Assembly (NCBI RefSeq): GCF_037974355.1
Contig: NZ_CP150235.1
Span: forward strand, 4,526,001-4,590,000
DNA: 64,000 nucleotides
From: Paenibacillus sp. FSL R5-0517
GTDB taxonomy: Bacteria; Bacillota; Bacilli; Paenibacillales; Paenibacillaceae
Direction of reading: 5' to 3'
Shown one piece after another: positions 25,706 through 33,940 of this stretch. Within the stretch, counting starts at the first letter, position 1. Each line of letters begins with the position of its first letter. Under the pieces are notes generated by a model, which saw only the letters and a program-made list of their open reading frames with translations, was not told the DNA's origin and did not search any database. The position numbers and the translations under genes are program-made.

Positions 25706-26464
25706 CTAGCGTACCTGTGCAGTGGTATGTTGCAGATTGGTTTCTGCACAATCCTGTACCTCGTGTGAATGACGGACATGGAAATTAATTTTGCCATTCG
25801 TTACGGCAGCTTCAGAACCCAGATAACTCTCCATCCGATCCATATCATGAGACACCATCAGAAAAGTCATGCGGTGATGTTCATGCATATGGGTAATCAA
25901 TTCAAAGAAACTGGCCTGTGATTCGGCATCAATACCTACTGTGGGTTCATCCAGAATCAACAGATCCGGGTGATTGATAAGCGCTCGTGCCAAAAAAACA
26001 CGCTGCTGCTGTCCACCGGACAATTGACCAATTCGTTTATTCGCCAGATCTTCAATCCGCATAACCTGCATCGCATCTGTGCACTGTTGCTGACATTTGC
26101 GAGACATACGACGGAACATGTTTTTGTTATTGTACAAACCGGACATAACCACTTCACGAACAGTTGCAGGGAATAACGGATTAAACGCATTCTTTTGAGG
26201 TACATACCCGATTCGTTCCCAGTCCTTGAACCTGCGGATCGACTCTCCGAATAGCTTGATATCTCCCTGCGCAGGAGGAAGAAGTCCTACCAGCATACGC
26301 AACAATGTCGTTTTTCCCGCCCCATTGGAACCGATAATCCCGACAAAGTCCCGTTCCTGGGCCATAAAATTGAGATTCTCAATCACTCGCTGGTCCCCGT
26401 AGGAAAATGATAGTTTCTCGATCTCTATAATTGGATCATGACATAGTGGCATGATTTGCTGCAT
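25706..26464 (-). CDS. znuC: Zinc ABC transporter ATP-binding protein
   Basis: The ATPase of the zinc importer. The 252-residue protein has the Walker A GIIGSNGAGKTTLLRML, a Q-loop region GYVPQKNAFNPLFPATV, the signature GQLSGGQQQRVFLARAL, Walker B LLILDEPTVGID and the switch histidine in LMVSHDMD. The ATG at 26464 is chosen over 26500 because GAAGGGCGG precedes it. A UUCG-capped hairpin separates it from znuA. Confidence 0.93.
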   Translation of the reverse strand: MQQIMPLCHDPIIEIEKLSFSYGDQRVIENLNFMAQERDFVGIIGSNGAGKTTLLRMLVGLLPPAQGDIKLFGESIRRFKDWERIGYVPQKNAFNPLFPATVREVVMSGLYNNKNMFRRMSRKCQQQCTDAMQVMRIEDLANKRIGQLSGGQQQRVFLARALINHPDLLILDEPTVGIDAESQASFFELITHMHEHHRMTFLMVSHDMDRMESYLGSEAAVTNGKINFHVRHSHEVQDCAETNLQHTTAQVR

Positions 26465-26508
26465 GGCAAAGCCGCCCTTCATTATATATAAGGATTGCAT
26501 AGCGTTCT

Positions 26509-26540
26509 AAGAGCCTTCACCGCGAACGGTAAAGACTCTT
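26509..26540 (-). other. UUCG-capped hairpin between znuA and znuC
   Basis: On the minus strand AAGAGTCTTTACCG, a TTCG loop and CGGTGAAGGCTCTT form a 14-bp stem with two G-U pairs. No T-run follows, so it is more likely a processing or stability element that sets the ratio of the binding protein to the other subunits (inference). Confidence 0.6.
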
Positions 26541-26563
26541 CGACCTGAATCCTTCATTCTATC

Positions 26564-27613
26564 TTATTTTAATGCGATCAGCAGATTTTGCAAATTTTTC
26601 TCCATCAGGGTGAAATAATCATCCCCGTTGGTTGCCTGCTCCTTGGTCAATCCTTCAACAGGGTTAAGAACCATAGTCTCCACTCCTGCTTCACTTGCCA
26701 GTGTTTTCGCCAATTTGTCAGATACCAGCTCTTCGAAGAAAATGTACTTAATGCCTTCATCTTTAACCAGTTTCGCAAGTTTCACAATATCCTGCCCTGT
26801 CGGTTCAGCATCCGGGGAAAGTCCCATAATGGCATGCTGAGTTAGTCCATAATCACGCGCAAGGTAGCCGAAGGCCTGGTGCGAGACAACAATTTCCTTG
26901 TTTGGCACTTTAGCCAATTCATCTGTAAAATGCTGATCCAGCGTCTCAAGCTTGGTACGAAGCTCTTCATAACGTTGTTCGTAACCTGCTGTGTGATCAG
27001 GATCTGCCTCAACCAGACTATTTTTGATGTTTTCAGCCATGATCATAGCAGATTTTGGACTAACCCACGTATGTGGATCAATATGATGATCAGCGACATC
27101 TTCTTCACTGGTAGCCTCATCTGCATGTTCGTCTTCATGCTCTTCGCCGTGACCGTGCCCATCGTCACCCTCTGCGGTCAACAGCTTCACGCCTTCGCTG
27201 ACGGCAACAGACTTCACCTTTGTATCGCTATTCAACGACTTTAGGAAATTAGGCACCCATCCTTCCAGTCCAGCTCCATTATAGAAAAACAACTGTGCCT
27301 TGGACGTATTGACAATATCCTGACTCTTTGGAGTCCAGTCATGTGGTTCTACTCCTGTTGGCAGCAGGTTAATAACATTGGCATCTTCACCACCAATTGC
27401 AGCTGTAAAAGCATACACAGGATAAAATGTCGTCACCACGTTTACCTTACCTTCTACAATCGTCGCACTCTTGGAGTTATCCTGCCCACATGCAGACAAT
27501 ACCAGTAAACTGAGAATAAGGAAACCAGTCCACAGTAACTTCATATTGCCTCTTTTGCTTGTCTTCCCTGTCCGGTTATCCGGAACTTGATGTTGCACTT
27601 TATAAAATGTCAT
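26564..27613 (-). CDS. znuA: Zinc ABC transporter substrate-binding lipoprotein
   Basis: The extracytoplasmic zinc receptor of the importer, cluster 9 (TroA-like) family. The 349-residue reading starts at an ATG well spaced from CGGAGTGA. The lipobox LVLSAC at residues 37-42 gives a 41-residue leader; an internal ATG (residue 24, MKLLWTGFLIL) would give a normal-length signal peptide but has a poorer ribosome site. A His/Asp/Glu-rich loop (about 157-190, DDGHGHGEEHEDEHADEA) and HHIDPHTWVSP show zinc ligands, with others in SHQAFGYLARDYG and the C-terminal half. It is the first gene of znuA-znuC-znuB-ccdA. Confidence 0.95.
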   Translation of the reverse strand: MTFYKVQHQVPDNRTGKTSKRGNMKLLWTGFLILSLLVLSACGQDNSKSATIVEGKVNVVTTFYPVYAFTAAIGGEDANVINLLPTGVEPHDWTPKSQDIVNTSKAQLFFYNGAGLEGWVPNFLKSLNSDTKVKSVAVSEGVKLLTAEGDDGHGHGEEHEDEHADEATSEEDVADHHIDPHTWVSPKSAMIMAENIKNSLVEADPDHTAGYEQRYEELRTKLETLDQHFTDELAKVPNKEIVVSHQAFGYLARDYGLTQHAIMGLSPDAEPTGQDIVKLAKLVKDEGIKYIFFEELVSDKLAKTLASEAGVETMVLNPVEGLTKEQATNGDDYFTLMEKNLQNLLIALK

Positions 27614-27635
27614 TATGATTCACTCCGTATCTCTT

Positions 27636-27653
27636 AATCGTAAACATTACTGA
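27636..27653 (-). promoter_or_regulatory. Candidate Zur operator upstream of znuA
   Basis: On the minus strand TCAGTAATGTTTACGATT resembles the Bacillus Zur box (AAATCGTAATnATTACGATTT), keeping the GTAAT and TTACGATT parts. It overlaps the expected transcription start just downstream of the znuA promoter, a natural place for repression. Confidence 0.65.
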
Positions 27654-27657
27654 AAGA

Positions 27658-27686
27658 ATTATAGGTAACATGAACCCACTTGTCAA
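27658..27686 (-). promoter_or_regulatory. Consensus sigma-A promoter of the znu operon
   Basis: On the minus strand TTGACA (27686-27681) and TATAAT (27663-27658) are separated by exactly 17 bases, a full consensus match. Such a strong promoter fits a repressor-controlled gene. Confidence 0.88.
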
Positions 27687-27776
27687 GCTATACCTTCCTA
27701 TTCATTCTTTCCTGAAGTACGGAGTTATAACAGTATATGCTTGTTCTCTACCCGTCAGATACGAAATTATATCAAT

Positions 27777-27812
27777 AAAAAAAGGGACCCGAATTACATC
27801 GGGCCACCTTGA
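27777..27812 (-). terminator. Terminator of metG
   Basis: On the minus strand GTGGCCCGA and TCGGGTCCC form a short stem followed by seven T, about 70 bases past the metG stop. The rest of the 267-bp gap to znuA holds the znu promoter and operator. Confidence 0.75.
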
Positions 27813-27880
27813 GTTATAGATACGACAATATTTGAATCAATTTCATAACTCATAAAAAAAGGATTATGATTTGATTCTTC

Positions 27881-29905
27881 TTATTTTACTTGTGCGCCAT
27901 TAGGCATGCTGTCTGGTACTGTAGCAAGTGTAAGCTGGTCGCCATGGGATGCAGCAAGGATCATACCTTGAGACAGTTCACCACGAAGTTTCACCGGTTT
28001 GAGGTTAGTTACACAGATGACTTTGCGTCCAACCATCTCTTCTGGCGAATAGAACTTTGCGATTCCAGAGACAACCTGGCGCTGCTCATAACCCAGATCG
28101 AGCTGCAATTTCAGCAACTTATCCGCTTTTTTGACAGGTTCACAGGAGATGACTTGAGCCACACGCAGTTCAACTTTAGCAAAATCGTCAATGCCGATCT
28201 CTTCCGTACCTTCAGGTGCAGTTACCGGTTCAACAGCTGCCGAAGCTCCAGCCTCTGCTTGACTTGCTTCAGGCTGTGCCGCTTTTTGGCCGCCAGTCAT
28301 CGCTTCTGAGATATAGGCAATTTCCTGTTCGGAATCCAAACGCGGGAAGATTGGATCACCTTTTTGCAAAGCGTTTCCAGCCGGAACAAGCCCCCATTGC
28401 TTGGCTGTATCCCACGCCGTGAGTTCACCTTCCTGAATGCCAAGCTGTGCCCAGATTTTATGCGGAGCACGTGTCAGGAACGGTTGCAACAGAATTGAAG
28501 CAATGCGCAAGCTTTCGATCAGGTGAGCCATAACGGATGCCAATTCATCGCGTTTTGCTTCATCACGAGCCAGCGCCCATGGCTGCGTCTCATCAATGTA
28601 TTTATTGGTGCGGCTGACAAATTGGCTGATCGCCGTCAGTGCTACGGAAAACTGCAGGTTTTCCATCGCCTGTTCCACTTTTTCTACTGTAGCATGGCCT
28701 GCTTCTTCCAGCGAAGCATCAAATTCCGTTACATTCGATGCAAACGCAGGGGCTTTGCCTTCAAAATATTTGTCTACCATGGCAACTGTACGGTTCAACA
28801 GGTTACCCAGGTCGTTCGCAAGGTCGGAGTTTACACGTTCTACGAAGCTCTCCGGTGTAAACGTACCATCGGAACCAAACGGTACTTCACGCAGCAGGTA
28901 ATAACGCAGTGCATCGAGACCATAGCGGTCAATCAGAGTCACTGGATCAACCACATTGCCTTTGGATTTGGACATCTTGCCATCCTTCATCAACAACCAG
29001 CCATGTGCGAACACTTTCTTCGGCAAAGGCAGATCCAATGCCATCAACATAATTGGCCAGTAGATCGTATGGAAACGAACAATTTCTTTACCTACCAGAT
29101 GTACATCCGCAGGCCAGAACTTGTTATACAGGGATGCATCGGATGAACCATAGCCCAGAGCTGTAATATAGTTGGACAGTGCATCAATCCATACGTAGAC
29201 CACGTGTTTTGGATCGCCTTTAACTTTGACGCCCCATTCAAATGTAGTACGTGATACAGCCAAATCTTCAAGACCCGGCTTGATGAAGTTGTTGATCATC
29301 TCGTTCTTACGGGATTCCGGCTGAATAAAGCCCGGGTTCTCTTCATAATATTTCAACAAACGATCTGCATATTTGCTCATACGGAAGAAGTAGGATTCTT
29401 CTTTGACCAATTCAACGGGGTGTCCGCTATCCGGGCTCTTGGCTGAGATAATCTCGCCCTTCTCATTCTTCTCTACATCCACCAGTTGAGTCTCTGTGTA
29501 ATACGTCTCATCTGGAATGCTGTACCAGCCTTCATACTCACCTTTGTAGATATCTCCCTGTTTCAGCAAACGGTCAAAGATATCCTGAACGACGGTTTTG
29601 TGACGCTCTTCAGTTGTACGGATAAAGTCGTCATTGGAAATGTCCAGCTTGTTCCATAGTTCCTTGATTCCCACAACGATATCATCGATAAAAGCTTGCG
29701 GAGTCTGTCCTTTCTCCTGGGCCTTACGCTCAATCTTCTGGCCATGTTCATCGGTTCCTGTCAGATAATGAGCATCATAACCACGCAGACGCTTGTAACG
29801 AACCATCGCATCTCCCGCCACAGTTGTATACGCGTGCCCAATATGCAATTTGTCACTCGGATAATAAATCGGGGTTGTCAGATAAAATGTTTTTTGGTCA
29901 GCCAT
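27881..29905 (-). CDS. metG: Methionyl-tRNA synthetase
   Basis: MetG charges tRNA-Met. The 674-residue protein has the class I motifs IYYPSDKLHIGHAYTT (HIGH) near the N-terminus and DGKMSKSKGNVVDP (KMSKS) near residue 300, the anticodon-binding domain (SQFVSRTNKYIDETQPWAL), and a C-terminal tRNA-binding EMAP-like domain (about 570-674, EIGIDDFAKVELRVAQV). The C-terminal domain indicates the dimeric bacterial type. I chose the ATG at 29905, after AAGGAGGAG; an in-frame ATG at 29962 lies inside the leader. Expression is under a Met T-box. Confidence 0.98.
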   Translation of the reverse strand: MADQKTFYLTTPIYYPSDKLHIGHAYTTVAGDAMVRYKRLRGYDAHYLTGTDEHGQKIERKAQEKGQTPQAFIDDIVVGIKELWNKLDISNDDFIRTTEERHKTVVQDIFDRLLKQGDIYKGEYEGWYSIPDETYYTETQLVDVEKNEKGEIISAKSPDSGHPVELVKEESYFFRMSKYADRLLKYYEENPGFIQPESRKNEMINNFIKPGLEDLAVSRTTFEWGVKVKGDPKHVVYVWIDALSNYITALGYGSSDASLYNKFWPADVHLVGKEIVRFHTIYWPIMLMALDLPLPKKVFAHGWLLMKDGKMSKSKGNVVDPVTLIDRYGLDALRYYLLREVPFGSDGTFTPESFVERVNSDLANDLGNLLNRTVAMVDKYFEGKAPAFASNVTEFDASLEEAGHATVEKVEQAMENLQFSVALTAISQFVSRTNKYIDETQPWALARDEAKRDELASVMAHLIESLRIASILLQPFLTRAPHKIWAQLGIQEGELTAWDTAKQWGLVPAGNALQKGDPIFPRLDSEQEIAYISEAMTGGQKAAQPEASQAEAGASAAVEPVTAPEGTEEIGIDDFAKVELRVAQVISCEPVKKADKLLKLQLDLGYEQRQVVSGIAKFYSPEEMVGRKVICVTNLKPVKLRGELSQGMILAASHGDQLTLATVPDSMPNGAQVK

Positions 29906-29975
29906 GAATGACTTCTCCTCCTTCAAATGGTCCTGCTTCAGTGATCCTTTCGTCCAAAACAACTAAAAAAGAACA

Positions 29976-30250
29976 CAAAAAACTCCCGCCCCTATGGGAC
30001 GAGAGTTGCTCTCACGTGTTACCACCCAAATTCCCCATGTTTTTCGCAAAACACAGGCTCTGTCGGTCCTTCGACCGCCCATTAACGCTGGATCACGCCT
30101 CAGCCTTACGACAGCAGCTCTGAAATCGCTGTCTGCACGCTCGAAAGAGGTTCCTCCGGGACCATGTTCCATCCTCCTCCCAGACCGGTTCTCAGCTCAT
30201 CCGGCTCTCTGCACTGGGGGTGTGTCTGTACTTATCCCTTCACTGGAAAT
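29976..30250 (-). promoter_or_regulatory. T-box leader of metG, Met specifier
   Basis: On the minus strand the conserved T-box sequence TGGGTGGTAACACG lies at 30028-30015. It is followed by an intrinsic terminator (AACTCTCGTCCC / GGGGCGGGAGTT plus T6, 30007-29976). Upstream is a large stem I region (30250-30130). GGAACATGGTCC at 30170-30159 presents ATG (30165-30163) as the specifier codon, agreeing with the downstream gene. Uncharged tRNA-Met should stabilise the antiterminator and turn metG on. Confidence 0.9.
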
Positions 30251-30256
30251 CATATA

Positions 30257-30299
30257 GAAGTTGTTCAAAAAGTAAAACCAGACTTTTGAACTTGCACAT
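30257..30299. repeat. Dispersed hairpin repeat, family B, copy 2 (start of metG leader)
   Basis: Arms GTTCAAAA (30263-30270) and TTTTGAAC (30284-30291), flanked by AGTTGTTCAAAA and CTTTTGAACTTGCAC, match copy 1 at 1989-2057. It lies between the metG promoter and the T-box, so it should be at the extreme 5' end of the metG transcript. Confidence 0.6.
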
Positions 30300-30307
30300 A
30301 TAGGAAA

Positions 30308-30337
30308 AATATACTGAAATGCGGGCCCCTTTGTCAA
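30308..30337 (-). promoter_or_regulatory. Sigma-A promoter of metG
   Basis: On the minus strand a perfect TTGACA (30337-30332) and TATATT (30313-30308) are separated by 18 bases. Transcription should begin near 30301, about 50 bases ahead of the T-box domain. Confidence 0.8.
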
Positions 30338-30404
30338 GTGGGCAGCAGCCTCGATTTCAATTCCAGTTTGCTTCACGGCCACCCGAATACTTCAGGTTAT
30401 AACG

Positions 30405-30656
30405 TTACTCGGATACCAGAGTAGACTTCTCCGCCTTTGGTGGCACCAGATCTACACCACCTGGATGAAACGGATGACATTTGGCAATACGTTTCGCTGT
30501 TAACAACGAGCCTTTGAGCGCACCGTGCACTTCAATCGCCTCCATGGCATAAGCCGAACAGCTCGGATAGAACCGACATGTTGGCGGCGTTAATGGAGAG
30601 ATATAGTTGCGGTACACACGAATGGGTGCCTGAGCGATTCTGCGCGATAACTTCAT
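30405..30656 (-). CDS. yidD: Membrane protein insertion efficiency factor YidD
   Basis: A small membrane-associated protein that helps YidC-dependent insertion. The 83-residue protein has the family core RRIAQAPIRVYRNYISPLTP, RFYPSCSAYAMEAIEVHGAL with the two conserved cysteines, KRIAKCHPFHPGGVDLVP, and a short acidic tail. It follows zur with almost no gap. The pairing with zur rather than rnpA/yidC is notable but is seen in other Firmicutes. Confidence 0.95.
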   Translation of the reverse strand: MKLSRRIAQAPIRVYRNYISPLTPPTCRFYPSCSAYAMEAIEVHGALKGSLLTAKRIAKCHPFHPGGVDLVPPKAEKSTLVSE

Positions 30657-30658
30657 CG

Positions 30659-31120
30659 TCAGTGCTTCCCGTGAGCGTGATGTCCCGACGCCGCTTTGGC
30701 AGGAGCATGCTCAGCACAGTCCTTGCAATAGCCAAACACCTCAAACTTGTGGTCCACAACCTGAAATTGTTCAGGCGCATCCGCAAGCTGCATCGGGCAA
30801 AAAATAATAGGATACGTCTTCTGACACTTCAGACAGATCATATGATGGTGATGATGATCTTCACTACAGTGTGCTTTGAATTTAACGCCATCTTCGAAGA
30901 TGACCTGTTCCAGTACACCCAGTTCCTGCATCACCCGCAAATTCCGATATACTGTGTCAAAACTCAGTCCGCTGTAAGTCTTACCCATATATTCATAGAC
31001 GTCCTTGGGTGTAAGATACCCGGGGGACTCGGCAAATAACCGGGCCAGTGTTTTCCGCTGATCAGTAATGCGGAGCCCCTGTGAGGACATAGTCGAAATA
31101 ATCTGTTCTGTCGACAGCAT
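30659..31120 (-). CDS. zur: Fur-family regulator, probable zinc repressor Zur
   Basis: A 153-residue Fur-family repressor. The N-terminal winged helix includes RITDQRKTLARLFAESPGYL and the recognition region GLSFDTVYRNLRVMQELGVLE. The regulatory domain has HCSEDHHHHHMICLKCQ and FGYCKDC, giving two CxxC pairs for structural zinc. The His cluster and overall match favour Zur over Fur or PerR, and the znu operon is only 3 kb away. The tail (HHAHGKH) adds further His. A half-site resembling the Zur box lies at about 31174-31195, hinting at autoregulation. Confidence 0.88.
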   Translation of the reverse strand: MLSTEQIISTMSSQGLRITDQRKTLARLFAESPGYLTPKDVYEYMGKTYSGLSFDTVYRNLRVMQELGVLEQVIFEDGVKFKAHCSEDHHHHHMICLKCQKTYPIIFCPMQLADAPEQFQVVDHKFEVFGYCKDCAEHAPAKAASGHHAHGKH

Positions 31121-31236
31121 GATCTAAAGCACCTCCTGTCTTACGAGCATTTTGCCTCTTCTGTATACATCTAATAATGCATCAAATTACGATTAGAGTC
31201 AACGAAGACACCGGGTTAGGTCATTCCAACAACACA

Positions 31237-31312
31237 TAAAAAGGACTCCATACACATGCATTGCCATTACGTTTAGCTTTGAGCTAATGACATTACATAT
31301 TAATGGAGTCCC
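31237..31312 (-). terminator. Long hairpin terminator of the CuAO-domain gene
   Basis: On the minus strand GGGACTCCAT pairs with ATGGAGTCC, enclosing an inner TTAGCT/AGCTAA stem, and is followed by TTTTTATG. It lies about 105 bases past the stop of the large secreted protein. Confidence 0.75.
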
Positions 31313-31414
31313 TTCCTGACGGTTCAGATGATCAATCGTTCGGGCGACTTTTGGGGTGAACGGGTATATATGATATAAGCTTTCACTCCAAACCGTCCGT
31401 GCATGTTCATGATA

Positions 31415-33667
31415 TTACTTTTCAGCCGGAAGCGGCGTGAACAGCAGGTTAACAGGCAAGTTACTTCCTGGTGCCGCCGAGAAGAGAATCGTTACACTCT
31501 CGCCGTATGAACCTGTGCGATACATTACGCTTTGCTCATTAGGTGCAGTTACAGATTTACCTGTGGAAATCTGAACAACTTGTCCGTTCACGAGTGCCAC
31601 ACCTGAGTATCTGCCTCCACGAGGGTTAAATGAAATCAACGTGCGCGGAGCAACATTATTCAATGTAATTTTGTACAATACACCGAAGTTACCTGCGTTG
31701 GAAGCTTCTGTGTAAGCCATCGGGTCCGTTCCCACAAGGTTCGGATCACTTGCATTGTCTCCAAGTGGAAGACGTGCAGGCTTCGATCCTATTTCTTGAT
31801 CATACGTGATGATCCGTGTTGCATTCGGGTACGTTCCGCGGTTGTGAACACCATCACGATCCAGAACCGGCAGGCTCGACAACACTTCCATCGGGTCCTT
31901 GTTTTCTTCGATCATGATAATGTTATAATCCAGTTCATAGTCACTGAATACATCCGAATACAAGGAAATGACTTGTCCCTGTTTCATCGGAAGAACGCTC
32001 AGATCATTAAGAATCAGCTTGCTTTCTCCTGGCTGGATGTACACTTTCTTTTGTCCTGTGCCATTCTGCATGGACTGGAACCAACGATCAATGGACAACT
32101 TTCCAGCTACCGTTGCAAAAGGAGATGGTCCTGCAAAGCCCATGTTTTGTTGTTCAATGGACGCCGTGTATGCATTGTTGTTTGTCGCTACAACATACAT
32201 TTTCACGTTTTTGCCCGTGTTGTTCACATGGTGAATCATGAATCGTGTCTGTCCGAAGGAAGATTCCTTGTACACAATGCCTTCTGTATTCACGGTTTCC
32301 GGGCTGTTACTGCGGATCAGCAGACTGGGTTCATCATAATAAGTGAAAGGTACTTTCTCCAATGCGGGTACTCCACCACCGTCAAAAGTGAACTTCTCAC
32401 CAACTGGTGTGAACAATTGATTGAAGTCGGACAAACTATACAGCGTTTCGCCCGTAATGTTGATCATCTTGGTGTAGCTATCACTAGCACCATGTTTATC
32501 GGTAACTGTAATCGTTACGGTCTTCGGTCCTGGAACAAAGAATGCAAGTGCATTATTATCCCATTCGGTTTTAACAATTGCGTTCTCATCATCTGTGCTT
32601 TGATCAATATAAGTGATTTTCTCACCCATTTTGTATTCTTCTTTATCTGTCGTAAACATTGCGACAGGTGGCAGATTCGGTCTTTCAACCTTAATCGTAA
32701 CCGAATACGGATCGCTCCATTGACCACTTGAATCCTGAACCGCATAGGTTACTGTGTATACACCTGGTTGGTCGAATGAATCCTGACGGCCTGTCCAACG
32801 CTCATCTACAATGCTGAGTCCCTTGGGAGAGCTGGATCTGGTGGTGTAGGTTACCTGCTCTCCGGCAAAGACCTCTTTTTGTACCGTGAAGCTTGCTACC
32901 GGTTTGGTACTCAGATTCAATACAACCGTTTTGGCAGATTGATTTACTTTATACGTAATGTCCAGAGCCTGTGTAATTGAAGTCAACGGCACCATGAACG
33001 TATTTTTTTGTTGATAAGCCGCGCCCTTCATCGTTCTGGACACACCATTAACGGTATAGATCTTGCTGTTGGTTTTGAAACGCAGCTCATCTTCACCACT
33101 AATAATGATCGTTTCTTTGGTTGTGTTATCGTATTTGACATCATAGCCAACCCGATCAACGAGAGCACGAATAGCTACATAGGATACACCATTTTTAACA
33201 GCCATTGGCTGCCCGGCAAGATATGTTTTGCCATCTTGCATCATTTTATTACTGTTCATATAAAGAGTAAGGTCTCCACCTCCGCCTCCAGCAACAGATG
33301 AACTCCCCGTAGACGGTTGCTCTACTTCTACTGGTGCAGGTGATGGTGTTTCCTCAGCTGTACCTTCTTCGTCCGTCGGTTCCTCTACCGGATCAACTGG
33401 AGTAACATCTGTTCCAGTAGGAACATTGGTTTCCGGATTCCCTTCTTCAGTTGTTTCATTATTTGATGTTGGCGTGTTTGTTTCGGATTTCACTTCGGAT
33501 TCCGCGATGGTTTGTTCTTTCTTCACAACCTCCACGGATTTAACTTTGGCTGTATTCACTGGTGTAGTATCGCTCTGATCTGCTGACTGTGCATTGGCAG
33601 GAATCACTGCAAACGCCTGAAAAACAGCAAAAGCGGTAAGTATGGACAATTTCTTCTTCAAATTCAT
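31415..33667 (-). CDS. Large secreted protein with copper amine oxidase-like N-terminal domain
   Basis: A 750-residue exported protein. It has a signal peptide (MNLKKKLSILTAFAVFQAFA, cut near residue 27), an acidic Thr/Pro/Glu-rich spacer (about 30-120), and a copper-amine-oxidase N-terminal-like domain (about 130-255; MKNGVSYVAIRALVDRVGYD-type repeat, then FMVPLTSITQALDITYK). Two PKD- or Ig-like beta domains follow (about 260-405; VTYAVQDSSGQWSDPYSVTI, KTVTITVTDKHGASD). A ~340-residue C-terminal region, which I cannot place, has an IVYKESSFGQTRF segment. No catalytic site is evident. The ATG at 33667 follows AGAAGGAG. A cell-surface or matrix role is likely (inference). Confidence 0.8.
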   Translation of the reverse strand: MNLKKKLSILTAFAVFQAFAVIPANAQSADQSDTTPVNTAKVKSVEVVKKEQTIAESEVKSETNTPTSNNETTEEGNPETNVPTGTDVTPVDPVEEPTDEEGTAEETPSPAPVEVEQPSTGSSSVAGGGGGDLTLYMNSNKMMQDGKTYLAGQPMAVKNGVSYVAIRALVDRVGYDVKYDNTTKETIIISGEDELRFKTNSKIYTVNGVSRTMKGAAYQQKNTFMVPLTSITQALDITYKVNQSAKTVVLNLSTKPVASFTVQKEVFAGEQVTYTTRSSSPKGLSIVDERWTGRQDSFDQPGVYTVTYAVQDSSGQWSDPYSVTIKVERPNLPPVAMFTTDKEEYKMGEKITYIDQSTDDENAIVKTEWDNNALAFFVPGPKTVTITVTDKHGASDSYTKMINITGETLYSLSDFNQLFTPVGEKFTFDGGGVPALEKVPFTYYDEPSLLIRSNSPETVNTEGIVYKESSFGQTRFMIHHVNNTGKNVKMYVVATNNNAYTASIEQQNMGFAGPSPFATVAGKLSIDRWFQSMQNGTGQKKVYIQPGESKLILNDLSVLPMKQGQVISLYSDVFSDYELDYNIIMIEENKDPMEVLSSLPVLDRDGVHNRGTYPNATRIITYDQEIGSKPARLPLGDNASDPNLVGTDPMAYTEASNAGNFGVLYKITLNNVAPRTLISFNPRGGRYSGVALVNGQVVQISTGKSVTAPNEQSVMYRTGSYGESVTILFSAAPGSNLPVNLLFTPLPAEK

Positions 33668-33871
33668 TCTTTGTCTTTGGCTCCTTCTGCTCCCATTTAT
33701 AAATATCCCCCTCAAAAAGTCATATTATTAGACGCTTGCAACCGGGAAAAGTTGCTAAAAAGTTAAGAGGAGAATTGTAAACTTTTAATAGAAGGAAAAT
33801 ACTATGAAAATTGTTATCTATCAATAATCATTTCGGCATGGGATTCCAAAATTACCCATTGACAACTTTCA

Positions 33872-33922
33872 ACAAAAAAATCTCTCTGCCATATGGTCTA
33901 TCAGCACCATATCACAGAGAGA
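33872..33922 (-). terminator. Terminator of the GH3 / transport operon
   Basis: On the minus strand ATCTCTCTG.GATATGGT pairs with ACCATAT.GCAGAGAGAT and is followed by TTTTTTTG. It lies about 20 bases past the GH3 stop. Confidence 0.85.
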
Positions 33923-33940
33923 TGTAAGGATTGAATAGAT

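Noticed and set aside
31174..31195. Zur box upstream of zur as a firm feature
   Set aside because: Only one half (TAATCGTAAT on the minus strand) matches; the other half diverges, so it is mentioned under zur but not called.
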